Source: a virus
Virus record (IMG/VR): IMGVR_UViG_3300036770_002966
Span: 1 to 33,972 of that record
Strand: one strand, 5' to 3'
Length of the DNA: 33,972 bases
The notes under the pieces were generated by a model. That model did no database searches. It saw only the letters and a program-made list of their open reading frames with translations, and had not been told where the DNA came from. Both the position numbers and the translations under genes were made by a program. Positions 16,294 through 23,629 of the stretch are shown here, one piece after another; positions within the stretch are counted from its first letter, which is position 1, and every line of letters starts with the position of its first letter.

Positions 16294-16868
16294 AATTCCC
16301 TGTTCTCCCGATCATTTTGCCCCGTGACCTAGAAGGTCAACCGAACGGTAGGTTGAACCCTGGTCTTCTACGCCCCTTAAAGGGGACCAAGGGGGCGATG
16401 CACCATCAGGCCGCCACCGCCTTCAACTGTCTCCAATTGGACGCCTTCTTCGCCGGTGTCAATCTCCAGTCCACCTCGAGCGCTGACACCTACCGCTCCT
16501 ACGAACGGCAGGAGCGCACTTTCCTGGACCGCTATAGCAACAAGCCGACCGGCCGGGTGCCGGTCGTGACTCGCCGCTGGCAAGGCCGTTTGTGGTGGTT
16601 GAAGCGTGGAAAAGCGCCATCGGCCGCCCCCGGCACCTCGAACCACGGCCTCGGCCTCGCTATTGACATCGCAGGCGCTTCGGGTGCCCGCCTCGCCTGG
16701 ATGATGGGGCCCAACCCGCTCCTCTCGCCCGTTCTCAAATACGGATTCTCCTGGGAAGTTGAATCCGGCCGCAACGCCGAAGCGTGGCATATCCGTTACG
16801 TCTGCGGCGACAACCCGCCCGCTGCCGTCACCCTCGCCCTACAAGCCTTCCCTGACCTGAAAGCCTGA
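16290..16868 (+). CDS. Endolysin, M15 (VanY-type) D-Ala-D-Ala carboxypeptidase
   Basis: This 192-aa protein has the zinc-peptidase signature SNHGLGLAIDI (H119, D126) and the second half EAWHIRY (E164, H167), matching family M15. It would cleave peptidoglycan stem peptides at lysis. The ATGA overlap with the upstream stop sets the start; an upstream in-frame alternative would run inside the previous gene. No signal peptide is visible, so release depends on the holin encoded next. A C-terminal cell-wall-binding domain is not evident. Confidence 0.88.
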   Translation: MKFPVLPIILPRDLEGQPNGRLNPGLLRPLKGTKGAMHHQAATAFNCLQLDAFFAGVNLQSTSSADTYRSYERQERTFLDRYSNKPTGRVPVVTRRWQGRLWWLKRGKAPSAAPGTSNHGLGLAIDIAGASGARLAWMMGPNPLLSPVLKYGFSWEVESGRNAEAWHIRYVCGDNPPAAVTLALQAFPDLKA

Positions 16869-16869
16869 C

Positions 16870-17076
16870 ATGAAACGTCTAGCCCTGCGAGCTCTCGCCA
16901 CGTTCGTCTACAACGCCGGCGCCATCCTTCCCGCCGCCTCGCTCCTCGGTGGTTGGCCGGTGTGGAAGGCGGCGATCACCGCCGGTATTTCGGCCGTCGT
17001 TCAGATGGCGGTGACGGAATCAAAGAAGTTTCTTGAGGAATCCAAGGAACTGCTCGAGAATCCGGCTGAGATTTGA
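16870..17076 (+). CDS. Holin-like membrane protein
   Basis: This 68-aa protein has two hydrophobic segments (about residues 8-28 and 32-48) separated by a short turn (GGWPV), and a charged C-terminal tail (ESKKFLEESKELLENPAEI). It resembles r1t-type holins of actinophages (FVYNAGAILPAAS, then WKAAITAGISAVVQ). Holins permeabilise the membrane to release endolysin, and placement directly after the endolysin supports this. Confidence 0.65.
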   Translation: MKRLALRALATFVYNAGAILPAASLLGGWPVWKAAITAGISAVVQMAVTESKKFLEESKELLENPAEI

Positions 17077-17077
17077 T

Positions 17078-17266
17078 ATGGGCGAGTGGATTCCGGTCAT
17101 TGTGGCAGTCGTCGGCGCCGGTGGCCCCGTGGTCGCCTTGATCATGCGCCTTGACCGCAAGAACGATCATCAGCATGGCGAGAACGCCCGCACTCTCAAT
17201 CGGATTGAGCAAAAGGTAGACAAGGTCGACGAGCGTTTATACGATCACGTCAAAGACCACAAGTAG
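17078..17266 (+). CDS. Small single-pass membrane protein of the lysis cassette
   Basis: This 62-aa protein starts two bases after the holin stop. Residues 4-23 form a transmembrane helix (WIPVIVAVVGAGGPVVALIM). The rest is charged and heptad-like (RIEQKVDKVDERLYDHVKDHK). The design (one TM plus short coiled coil) matches accessory holin or antiholin proteins. No enzyme motif is present. Role inferred from position. Confidence 0.55.
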   Translation: MGEWIPVIVAVVGAGGPVVALIMRLDRKNDHQHGENARTLNRIEQKVDKVDERLYDHVKDHK

Positions 17267-17278
17267 CCTGGAGGGGGC

Positions 17279-17527
17279 ATGGCAGCGAAAAAGGGATTAT
17301 TGGCCGAGATACAGGACGCTCAAGAGCGGCGCCAGTCACGGTACTGCGGCGTCGGCCTAGCCTATGAGGCGCTCGGAGACGAAGCCGACGACCTCACCGC
17401 CGCCCTCGAGAACCGTGCGATCACAGCGAAGGTGATTTCGGATGTGTTGGCGACCCGTGGCATTAGTGTTCATCGTGATGTGATTGTGCGTCACCGTCGT
17501 GGGGATTGTAAGTGTGAGCCTCGCTGA
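17279..17527 (+). CDS. Small protein with possible helix-turn-helix
   Basis: This 82-aa protein follows an excellent Shine-Dalgarno (TGGAGGGGG). The C-terminal half (AITAKVISDVLATRGISVHRDVIVRHRRGDCKC) reads like a small winged or HTH DNA-binding fold with a basic end. It overlaps the next gene by 14 bases. A regulatory or DNA-binding role is possible but not proven. Confidence 0.6.
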   Translation: MAAKKGLLAEIQDAQERRQSRYCGVGLAYEALGDEADDLTAALENRAITAKVISDVLATRGISVHRDVIVRHRRGDCKCEPR

Positions 17528-18578
17528 CGACATCGCCCGAGCGAATCAGGATCGGGATCGGGGCGAGCAGGTGCGGGCCCGCAGGGAACGTGACCGCCTC
17601 CAAAACGACGTAATCAAACTAGAAGCCAAGGTCGCCGAGTTGTCCCGCCTGTTGGATGTGGTGGAGTCGGCCGAGGGTGCGTCGATCGACCCGCCGAAAT
17701 GGTTGGCGCCGGTCAAGTCATCGAAGGCGAAGAAGGCGACCCTGGTGGTCATGCTGTCCGACACCCACTTCGATGAGGTGGTGGAAGCCAACGAAGTCGA
17801 CTATTTGAACGCCTATAACCGTCGGATCGCCGAACTCCGGTTGAAAGCCTGGGCTGAGAATGTCGTCAAAATGGCCCGCCACTACCTCTCCGGCGTCACC
17901 TACGACGGCATCGTAGTGATCCTGGGTGGCGACATTTTTTCCGGCGACATCCACGAGGAACTGGCCCAAACGAATGAGGACACGATCCTCGGGTCATTGT
18001 TGCATTGGTCGGAGCAATTGGCCGCCGCCCTCGACCTCCTGGCCGACGAATTCGGCAAGGTTCACGTCGCTTCGGTGCCTGGTAATCACGGCCGGCTGAC
18101 CCGGAAACCGAGAGCCAAACTTCGCTCCAGAACCAACCTCGACTGGCTGTTGGCGAAGATGGTGGAACGCCACTACCGAGCCGACAAGCGGTTCACCTTC
18201 CAGATCGCCGAAGGGGCCGACGTGCTGATCCCGATCTACCAGTGGGGCCACCTCGTGACTCACGGTGATCAGGCGCACGGTGGCGGCGGAATCGGCGGTA
18301 TCTGGCCCACCATCATGCGCCTCCGAGCCCGCAAAGCCCAACGCCACATGGCCGTCGGCCAACCCTTCGACACCCTCTGGATGGGTCACTGGCACCAGTT
18401 GATTCAGACCCCTAGCATGATCGTGAACGGCTCCCTCAAAGGGACTGATGAGTATGCTTTTATCGGGAACTTCGGCCACGAACCACCCCAACAGGCATTG
18501 GCCGTCGTGACCCCCGAGCACAACGTAACCTGGCAGTGCCCTGTCTTTGTCCAGGATCGTCGCAAGGAGCGTTGGTGA
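17514..18578 (+). CDS. Metallophosphoesterase (calcineurin-like)
   Basis: This 354-aa protein starts at a GTG overlapping the previous gene. Residues 8-55 are highly charged and probably coiled-coil. The catalytic core shows all family motifs: SDTHF (D83, H85), GGD (D140), GNH (N191, H192), THGD (H250) and GHWH (H292, H294). These bind two metals and hydrolyse phosphomono- or diesters. The substrate is unknown; nuclease, nucleotide-phosphatase and host-messenger-degrading roles are all possible. Related proteins are, from memory, common in actinophages with no assigned task. Confidence 0.85.
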   Translation: MSLADDIARANQDRDRGEQVRARRERDRLQNDVIKLEAKVAELSRLLDVVESAEGASIDPPKWLAPVKSSKAKKATLVVMLSDTHFDEVVEANEVDYLNAYNRRIAELRLKAWAENVVKMARHYLSGVTYDGIVVILGGDIFSGDIHEELAQTNEDTILGSLLHWSEQLAAALDLLADEFGKVHVASVPGNHGRLTRKPRAKLRSRTNLDWLLAKMVERHYRADKRFTFQIAEGADVLIPIYQWGHLVTHGDQAHGGGGIGGIWPTIMRLRARKAQRHMAVGQPFDTLWMGHWHQLIQTPSMIVNGSLKGTDEYAFIGNFGHEPPQQALAVVTPEHNVTWQCPVFVQDRRKERW

Positions 18579-18841
18579 GCGAGTATCAGGTTTCGGCCGC
18601 CGACATGATCCCACCCCAGGTCGCCCAACAGTGGCCCGAATCGGTCCCCGTTCACGCCATCACCCTGATCGATGGCATCCGACCCGACGGTAAACACGCC
18701 CTCCACGCCATCCAATCCGAAGGCACCGCCCCCTGGGTACTGATCGGCATGCTCCGAGCCGTCCTAACCGATCTGGAACACCAATGGGCCGACGCCGCCT
18801 GGATCACCGACGACGAGGAGGACGACGATGACGACGAGTAA
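18575..18841 (+). CDS. Acidic small protein, unknown function
   Basis: This 88-aa protein starts at a GTG overlapping the phosphoesterase stop (GTGA). The middle has IDGIRPDGKHALHAIQSEGTAPWVLIGML and the C-terminus is a run of Asp/Glu (EEDDDDDE). Acidic tails are often used for protein contacts or DNA mimicry. It overlaps the next gene by 14 bases. Family not recognised. Confidence 0.6.
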   Translation: MSEYQVSAADMIPPQVAQQWPESVPVHAITLIDGIRPDGKHALHAIQSEGTAPWVLIGMLRAVLTDLEHQWADAAWITDDEEDDDDDE

Positions 18842-19115
18842 CTACAAACTCGTCAAAATCACCTGGTTGGACGCCCATGCGGTCACGATCGGCTGGGAAC
18901 CCATCGCCGAGCTCGACGACGAACCATGTGTCGTTGAATCGGTCGGCTTTTTGTTGCCTGGCGTCAAGCCTGGTCATCACACCATCGCCCAATCCGTGAT
19001 TGACAGCAACGAAGAATGCGACCATGTGTTGTCGATTCCGTCGAAGATGATTATCAGGTTGGAGTCGGTGTCGGCTTGGCCTTTATTGCCGGTTGAACCG
19101 GAACCGGAAACATAG
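18828..19115 (+). CDS. Conserved phage protein, unknown function
   Basis: This 95-aa protein (VKITWLDAHAVTIGW, then DDEPCVVESVGFLLPG and CDHVLSIPSKMIIRLESV) belongs to a small conserved family I recognise from many phages, but its function is unknown. It is the last gene before a strong terminator, closing the late region. Confidence 0.65.
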   Translation: MTTSNYKLVKITWLDAHAVTIGWEPIAELDDEPCVVESVGFLLPGVKPGHHTIAQSVIDSNEECDHVLSIPSKMIIRLESVSAWPLLPVEPEPET

Positions 19116-19170
19116 ATCGCCGTAAGGCAACCGTTCCCACCGGCATCGCTGCCGCCGGTGGCGGCTCGTA

Positions 19171-19215
19171 GCGCCCCCCGCTCCACCTCCGGCGGGGGGC
19201 GCTCGCCGTTTTCCC
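19171..19215 (+). terminator. Strong rho-independent terminator between late and early regions
   Basis: A perfect 11-bp stem (19171-19181 with 19192-19202; GCGCCCCCCGC and its complement) with a 10-base loop is followed shortly by TCGCCGTTTT. It lies 55 bases after the last late gene and 50 bases before a consensus promoter, so it separates two transcription units on the same strand. Confidence 0.78.
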
Positions 19216-19253
19216 AGGCCAGAAAGTTTTTTGAGATTTCTTTGGTTTTGACG

Positions 19254-19282
19254 TTGACAATGTCCTACGAATGTCCTACTAT
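19254..19282 (+). promoter_or_regulatory. Consensus sigma-70-type promoter, probably leaderless, with direct-repeat operator
   Basis: The -35 box TTGACA (19254-19259) and -10 box TACTAT (19277-19282) are separated by exactly 17 bases. The expected start of transcription falls at or next to the ATG at 19289, giving a leaderless message, a common arrangement in actinobacteria. A 10-bp direct repeat AATGTCCTAC (19259-19268 and 19270-19279, 11-bp period) fills the spacer and the start of the -10 box, a good position for a regulator that blocks polymerase. No strong Shine-Dalgarno precedes the ATG. Confidence 0.82.
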
Positions 19283-19288
19283 GAAGCC

Positions 19289-19486
19289 ATGACAACGAAC
19301 ACCGCCCACACCAACACCCCCGGCTACAACTGCCGCATCGCAATTTTCTTCACCTACGACAAGAACGGAAACAAGCGGGCCCGTTATTACGGCAAACACA
19401 ATCCTTTCCGTTCATTCCCTTTGGGCCTGGCCGACGCCGAGCTTTTCATCGCCACCGAGCAGGCCGACTTCATCGGGGCGAACTGA
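19289..19486 (+). CDS. First gene of the early/replication unit, unknown function
   Basis: This 65-aa protein lies directly under the promoter. The start at 19289 coincides with the predicted transcription start; in-frame ATG at 19271 lies inside the promoter and is unlikely. The sequence (CRIAIFFTYDKNGNKRARYYGKHNPFRS) suggests a small beta-hairpin with a basic patch. Early placement suggests a host-takeover or regulatory role (inference). Confidence 0.6.
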   Translation: MTTNTAHTNTPGYNCRIAIFFTYDKNGNKRARYYGKHNPFRSFPLGLADAELFIATEQADFIGAN

Positions 19487-19686
19487 TGAAGATCAACGGC
19501 CGCCACATCGAACCCGGCACCGAGCTCTCAATCCACGGAGAGTCTGGCCGGTTCGTTTTCCGCTGGATGACCGGCGACCACCTTACGTGTTGGGGTGGCC
19601 GTCAGGGCCACGAAAAGTTCCGCACCTTCGCCATCGACAAGGTGAAGCGGGTGCATTCAAAGCCGAAGATGAGAGGATCAGAATGA
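19486..19686 (+). CDS. Small conserved phage protein (SH3-like?)
   Basis: This 66-aa protein (GTELSIHGESGRFVFRW, then GGRQGHEKFRTFAIDKVKRVH) starts on the last base of the previous stop. The pattern of short strands with conserved Gly resembles an SH3-like barrel family common in actinophage early regions. Function unknown. Confidence 0.6.
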   Translation: MKINGRHIEPGTELSIHGESGRFVFRWMTGDHLTCWGGRQGHEKFRTFAIDKVKRVHSKPKMRGSE

Positions 19687-19874
19687 GCGTTCCCTGTGAT
19701 CGTTGCGAAGCCGTCTACCCCGGCTTCTGCCCCCGATGCCGATACCTGATGGACAACATGGCCCGCTGGCACGCCGTCGCCCTCCTCGAGCACCAACATC
19801 ACTGCACCCGCCGAGGGAACTGCGACAGCCACGTTGAAGCCGTCTACAACGAGCTCCTCGGGGTCAACAAGTGA
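19683..19874 (+). CDS. Zinc-ribbon-like small protein
   Basis: This 63-aa protein overlaps the previous stop (ATGA). C5-x2-C8 and C16-x2-C19 (CDRC, CPRC) form a likely zinc site, and a second His/Cys group (H38, H40, C41, C47) may form another. It is probably a nucleic-acid or protein-binding finger. Confidence 0.65.
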   Translation: MSVPCDRCEAVYPGFCPRCRYLMDNMARWHAVALLEHQHHCTRRGNCDSHVEAVYNELLGVNK

Positions 19875-20032
19875 GCCGCCCTATCAGCGCCGAATGCGGA
19901 ACCCTCAGCGCCCACAAACGCCACCAACGTCACGGCGAACCGCCATGCGATAAATGTCGAGAAGCGTTCAATGTTTACCGCCGGCTTCGCTACGCCGCCC
20001 GCAAAGCCCCAGCCTACGACCCGTTTTCCTGA
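19871..20032 (+). CDS. Small CGT-type zinc-finger protein
   Basis: This 53-aa protein starts at a GTG overlapping the preceding stop (GTGA). The sequence CGTLSAHKRHQRHGEPPCDKC is a compact Cys2-His-Cys2-like module (C9, H18 or H21, C26, C29) followed by a basic helix (REAFNVYRRLRYAARK). The same module is fused to the C-terminus of the WhiB-like protein at 23897. Probably binds DNA or a protein partner. Confidence 0.65.
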   Translation: MSRPISAECGTLSAHKRHQRHGEPPCDKCREAFNVYRRLRYAARKAPAYDPFS

Positions 20033-20073
20033 GGGTCGTTGACGAACCGCCCAAACAAGGAGAAACTGTTACC

Positions 20074-20214
20074 ATGCCGTCCAGTAATACCGCCTACCGA
20101 TGCCTTGCGTGCAACCTCACATTCTTGAGGATCACGGACTATCAGAACCCCGCATTGCATCGGTGCATCATCCAACAGCATCCGTCAGCCTGGAACCGGC
20201 GAGGCCCGAAGTGA
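20074..20214 (+). CDS. Small zinc-finger-like protein
   Basis: This 46-aa protein has a strong Shine-Dalgarno (AAGGAG). YRCLACNLTF and LHRCIIQQH place C-x2-C about 19 residues before H-x-C, resembling a treble-clef or C2H2-like finger. An upstream in-frame start would overlap the previous gene extensively and lacks a ribosome site. Confidence 0.55.
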   Translation: MPSSNTAYRCLACNLTFLRITDYQNPALHRCIIQQHPSAWNRRGPK

Positions 20215-20360
20215 GCGCCCCGAACTGGTTTCTCGATATGCCGATTATCAGCGCCGGCCCCACGCTCGGTTTCACGATCGGCATCTTCTGGTTCGTTCGT
20301 CAATTGTGGCGGGCGATCCAGTTGGAGGCTGCGGAGGCCGAGAGACTGGAGAACCAGTGA
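20211..20360 (+). CDS. Small single-pass membrane protein
   Basis: This 49-aa protein uses a GTG overlapping the previous stop. One hydrophobic helix (PIISAGPTLGFTIGIFWFV) is followed by an amphipathic helix (RQLWRAIQLEAAEAERLENQ). Role unknown; it may be an early membrane effector. Confidence 0.5.
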   Translation: MSAPNWFLDMPIISAGPTLGFTIGIFWFVRQLWRAIQLEAAEAERLENQ

Positions 20361-20944
20361 AACGACCCATTAGTAACATTCTTGTTGCTATCACCAGCGT
20401 TACCATTCTTGGGACAGGCTTGATTGCCAGTGCCAAGGCCCCCGAAACCAACCCGACCCGACCCACACTCACCCGATACGCCACCGACCGAACCACAACC
20501 ACAACGTCGACCACGACAACAACGACCGCCCCAACGCCTCCGCCGTCCACCCTGCCACCCCTCGCTTTCGAGCCGAAGTGTCCGAACCTGATCGGGCCCG
20601 CCCGTTTCGCCGGCTTCCCCGAACACGAGCTCGAGCACCTGGACTATCTCGCCTGGCGTGAATCCCGCTGCGACATTGACCACGGCACCGGCCAACCTCG
20701 ATGCGCCCACAACCCCGACGATCCGGCCGGCGGCTCGTTTGGCGCCTGGCAAATCAACGCCTCCTGGGCCAAACCGAACCGCTGGAACCCCGACCCAGCC
20801 GGATACCTCGGCAACCTTGGCATCCTTGAAGAAGTCGGCCACCTCTGCGACTGGAACACCAACGCCCTCGCCGCCAAAGCCCTCTACGACTACTCCATCG
20901 CCACCCACGGCTACGACAAACGTTGGTGGCAGTGGAAGGTCTGA
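20357..20944 (+). CDS. Secreted/membrane-anchored lysozyme-like protein
   Basis: This 195-aa protein overlaps the previous gene (GTGA). Residues 7-28 form a signal or anchor segment (NILVAITSVTILGTGLIASA), residues 30-70 are a Thr/Pro linker (including a 12-residue Thr/Ser run), and residues 75-195 are a lysozyme/transglycosylase-like domain. E102 in AWRESRCD is the likely catalytic acid and GSFGAWQINASW (residues 126-137) matches the substrate-binding loop. Four cysteines (75, 105, 116, 164) could form disulfides outside the cell. It lies in the early region, not the lysis cassette, so a role in remodelling wall, superinfection exclusion or delayed lysis should be considered. Confidence 0.78.
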   Translation: MKRPISNILVAITSVTILGTGLIASAKAPETNPTRPTLTRYATDRTTTTTSTTTTTTAPTPPPSTLPPLAFEPKCPNLIGPARFAGFPEHELEHLDYLAWRESRCDIDHGTGQPRCAHNPDDPAGGSFGAWQINASWAKPNRWNPDPAGYLGNLGILEEVGHLCDWNTNALAAKALYDYSIATHGYDKRWWQWKV

Positions 20945-20997
20945 CACACCCATTTGCAATGATCTGACCCAACCCAACCCAGAAAGAGAAACCGCCC

Positions 20998-22551
20998 ATG
21001 ACAGACTTCAACCGTGACCGCTGGGGACGCCCACTGATCATCCCCACCGACGGTGGCAAACCCGTCCCCTACACCCGATTCAGTTCCCACGGCCAATGCC
21101 TTGAAGACCGCTTCGGCCTAGAAAAATGGAAGATTAGAACCGCTGGCAAAGGCTTGGCTTCTCGGCCTGATCTGTTTGCTCAGGTGGCCGCCTGCCCGCC
21201 CGACGACTCCCGCCGCCTCGACTCCCTCATGGAAGCCGCCCTCGAGGCCGGTGGGTCGTCGGTCGGTGCAGGACTCGGCACAGCCCTCCACGAATTCACC
21301 CAAAACTTCGATTTGGGTGTCTACAGCCTTGACGACATCCCCGAACCCTGGCGCCACGACGTTGAAGCCTACGCCGACACCCTTGAACGGTTCGGCTTCG
21401 TCATCGACCGGGAGTTGATCGAAGTGTCGTTGGTGAACGACGAACTGAAGTTGGCCGGTACCGCCGACCGGTTCTACGAACGAGCCGACGGCACCCTGGT
21501 CTGCGCTGACATCAAAACCGGCAAACAGATCGGTGATAACCCGCTCGCCTACATCGTCCAGTTGGCCGCCTACGCCAACTCAATGCGCTACGACATCGAA
21601 ACCGGCATCCGAGAAACCGTCGGGCCGGTCGACCTTGAGCACGGCATCCTCGTCCACCTGCCCTCCGGCCAAGCCCGCTGCGACATCTACCAAGTCGACC
21701 TCAGGGAAGGTTTGGAAATTGCGAAATTGGCGTCCCGTGTACGCACACAACAGAAGCGTCGTGGGCTAGTGTCCAATGTTGAGCCGACGGACGGCACACT
21801 AGAGGCTCCGGTCGCCGGATCAGCCGCCATCTCCCCAGAGGAGGCTGATCCGGCACCAAGCCGCCGAGAGTGGCTCGCCACCCGGATCGACATCATCCGA
21901 CAGCACCACGAAGCGTTCGAGTCGCTCCGCACCTTGTGGCCGCCCGACATTGCCACCCTGAAACAGTCGGATACGCACAGCGAAGTCGAGCTTGCTGTCA
22001 TCGCCGATTTGTTGGACCGCATTGAAGCGCTGTTCGGCCTCCCGTTCGGCGACTCGGCACCCAAGACCCCCAGCGAGCCGGAGAAGCCCGCAGAAGCCCC
22101 CACAAAGCCCGCTGAGCCGATCATCGACGAAGGCCCCGACGCCGACAAAACCAACATTGCCGATCTGCGTCGCATCCTTGCCGAACTGCCCGTGGAGCGG
22201 AAGGCGTGGATTCAAGCGCAGACAAAGCGGGCCAACTCGGCCGGCCACCCGATCAGCCTCAAACAGCTCCCAAGTTTGCGTCGGTATCACATTGCCCAAT
22301 TCTTGATCGCTGCCGCAGAATTCTCCGATGACGACCTCCTCCGAGCCGTCCTACGATATTTCACCGAACTGCCCCTAGACACAGGCGAAGCAATCGGCTA
22401 CGTTCTCGGCACGCTCAACACCGAAACCGCCACTCGAGCAGCAGCACTCACATTCGCCATCAACGCCGGAGACATCATCTTCGGCTACGACGACGACGGA
22501 ACACCCAGCCTCACCGGCCCGGTGGATCGCTACCAACCCAACCCAACCTGA
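20998..22551 (+). CDS. RecB/Cas4-like PD-(D/E)XK exonuclease with C-terminal extension
   Basis: This 517-aa protein has a nuclease core at residues 90-200 with GTALHEF (H98), LAGTADRF (D157), CADIKTGK (D171, K173) and QLAAYA (Q188, Y192), the standard RecB-like order. No Cas4 iron-sulfur cysteine set is evident. The remaining 280 residues include a Pro/Ala-rich linker near residue 360 and a helical domain of unknown role. Typical actinophage recombination/replication exonuclease, paired here with an OB-fold protein. Ribosome-site context GAGAAACCGCCC recurs at two other genes. Confidence 0.82.
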   Translation: MTDFNRDRWGRPLIIPTDGGKPVPYTRFSSHGQCLEDRFGLEKWKIRTAGKGLASRPDLFAQVAACPPDDSRRLDSLMEAALEAGGSSVGAGLGTALHEFTQNFDLGVYSLDDIPEPWRHDVEAYADTLERFGFVIDRELIEVSLVNDELKLAGTADRFYERADGTLVCADIKTGKQIGDNPLAYIVQLAAYANSMRYDIETGIRETVGPVDLEHGILVHLPSGQARCDIYQVDLREGLEIAKLASRVRTQQKRRGLVSNVEPTDGTLEAPVAGSAAISPEEADPAPSRREWLATRIDIIRQHHEAFESLRTLWPPDIATLKQSDTHSEVELAVIADLLDRIEALFGLPFGDSAPKTPSEPEKPAEAPTKPAEPIIDEGPDADKTNIADLRRILAELPVERKAWIQAQTKRANSAGHPISLKQLPSLRRYHIAQFLIAAAEFSDDDLLRAVLRYFTELPLDTGEAIGYVLGTLNTETATRAAALTFAINAGDIIFGYDDDGTPSLTGPVDRYQPNPT

Positions 22552-22568
22552 CCTTCAAGGAGGCCACA

Positions 22569-22910
22569 ATGTCCATCTGGGACGACCCATCAATCCGCAC
22601 CGGCGGCGACTACATCAAGTTCGAAACCCCCGGTGACAACGTCAACGGCACCGTCACCTTCGTCGGCATCCACACCTTCGAAGACGGCAAGCGTGCCGCC
22701 AAACTCATCATCAACACACCCGAAGGTGAAAAGACACTCACCGCCGGCCAAGTCCAGTTGGCATCCAAGCTCGCTGAGGCCCGACCCGAAACCGGTGACC
22801 ACATCGACATCACCTACGTTCGCTCCGAAAAGCGGGCCGGAGGCAAAACCCTCAAGCATTTCGCTGTCGAAGTGAAGAAGGGTGCCCCCAAGTCAGCCGA
22901 CGACTTCTAG
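22569..22910 (+). CDS. Single-stranded DNA-binding-like protein (OB-fold)
   Basis: This 113-aa protein follows a strong Shine-Dalgarno (AAGGAGG). Strands GDNVNGTVTFVGIHTFEDGKRAAKLIIN and DHIDITYVRSEKRAG fit an OB-fold. The C-terminus is KSADDF, similar to the acidic tips by which SSB proteins recruit partners. Adjacent to the exonuclease, it is likely the phage ssDNA-binding or recombination mediator. The family match is inferred from pattern, not a definitive motif. Confidence 0.7.
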   Translation: MSIWDDPSIRTGGDYIKFETPGDNVNGTVTFVGIHTFEDGKRAAKLIINTPEGEKTLTAGQVQLASKLAEARPETGDHIDITYVRSEKRAGGKTLKHFAVEVKKGAPKSADDF

Positions 22911-22985
22911 TCGGCGGTCCGGCGCCTGGAAGCCCATCCTCCGACTCCCCCTGGGTGGCGACGTTCGATCCGTCGGCCGGACACC

Positions 22986-23129
22986 ATGAAGAAAACTGAC
23001 CTCCAAGCCATCCGTAACGTCTTCCGTTATGTCTCAACCGCCGACCCCGCCATCCAGGCTGAGGTTCTGCGTCTTGATGCTGTGATCGCCCAACAACTCC
23101 AACCCAAGGAGAAGAAAACCCATGAGTGA
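22986..23129 (+). CDS. Short protein, unknown function
   Basis: This 47-aa helical protein (TDLQAIRNVFRYVSTADPAIQAEVLRLDAV) ends in a Lys-rich tail and overlaps the next gene by eight bases. A Shine-Dalgarno is not obvious, which lowers confidence. The gap upstream (22911-22985) contains no other feature. Confidence 0.5.
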   Translation: MKKTDLQAIRNVFRYVSTADPAIQAEVLRLDAVIAQQLQPKEKKTHE

Positions 23130-23364
23130 AACCGAAGTCGGCTACTGGCAAGCCATCGTCGACGACCAACGAGTATCCAACGAACGGCTGTCCGAAGCCC
23201 TCGCCGACGCACGCACTGAAATCACCCGACTCAGGGAAATCGTCGCTGCGGCCGCCGTCTACGTCACACACCTCGCCAACAACGCCGACGGCAACGAGAT
23301 CACCACAGCGTTCAACCAGTTACACGCCAAAGTGACCACATATCTCGAGATGAAAACACAATGA
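23122..23364 (+). CDS. Small coiled-coil protein
   Basis: This 80-aa protein is predicted mostly helical (VSNERLSEALADARTEITRLREIVAAAAVYV), with a Shine-Dalgarno AAGGAG. It overlaps both neighbours. Function unknown. Confidence 0.55.
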   Translation: MSETEVGYWQAIVDDQRVSNERLSEALADARTEITRLREIVAAAAVYVTHLANNADGNEITTAFNQLHAKVTTYLEMKTQ

Positions 23365-23507
23365 GATACGCCGTGACCGCCCTGATCATCCTCGGCCTCT
23401 CCAACCTGATCGCCATCGGCCTCTACCACCGCCAGCGTCAAGAAGTCCGACGGCTCCGCAAATTCTTCCGCATCACACTCCACACAGAAACCCGAGCCAA
23501 CCAATGA
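23361..23507 (+). CDS. Small membrane protein A
   Basis: This 48-aa protein overlaps the previous stop (ATGA). One transmembrane segment (YAVTALIILGLSNLIAIGLY) is followed by a basic tail (RQRQEVRRLRKFFR). Role unknown. Confidence 0.5.
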   Translation: MRYAVTALIILGLSNLIAIGLYHRQRQEVRRLRKFFRITLHTETRANQ

Positions 23508-23629
23508 GCCTCGCCCTCGCCCTCCTCGGCGGCCTCGTCACCGGATTCGCCCTCGGGGCCCTCGCCGCCACCGTCGGACACTTGAACAAACAAATCGCTG
23601 ACGCCGAAATCAACGGCCACCGCCGCTGA
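23504..23629 (+). CDS. Small membrane protein B
   Basis: This 41-aa protein (ATGA overlap) has one glycine-rich hydrophobic helix (LALALLGGLVTGFALGALAA) and a short polar tail. The Gly-x3-Gly spacing could support helix packing. Together with the preceding gene it forms a pair of overlapping membrane miniproteins. Confidence 0.5.
   Translation: MSLALALLGGLVTGFALGALAATVGHLNKQIADAEINGHRR

Noticed and set aside
16373-16385. CCCCTTAAAGGGG near-palindrome
   Set aside because: Lies within the endolysin coding sequence, has almost no loop and no T-run, so a terminator role is unlikely.
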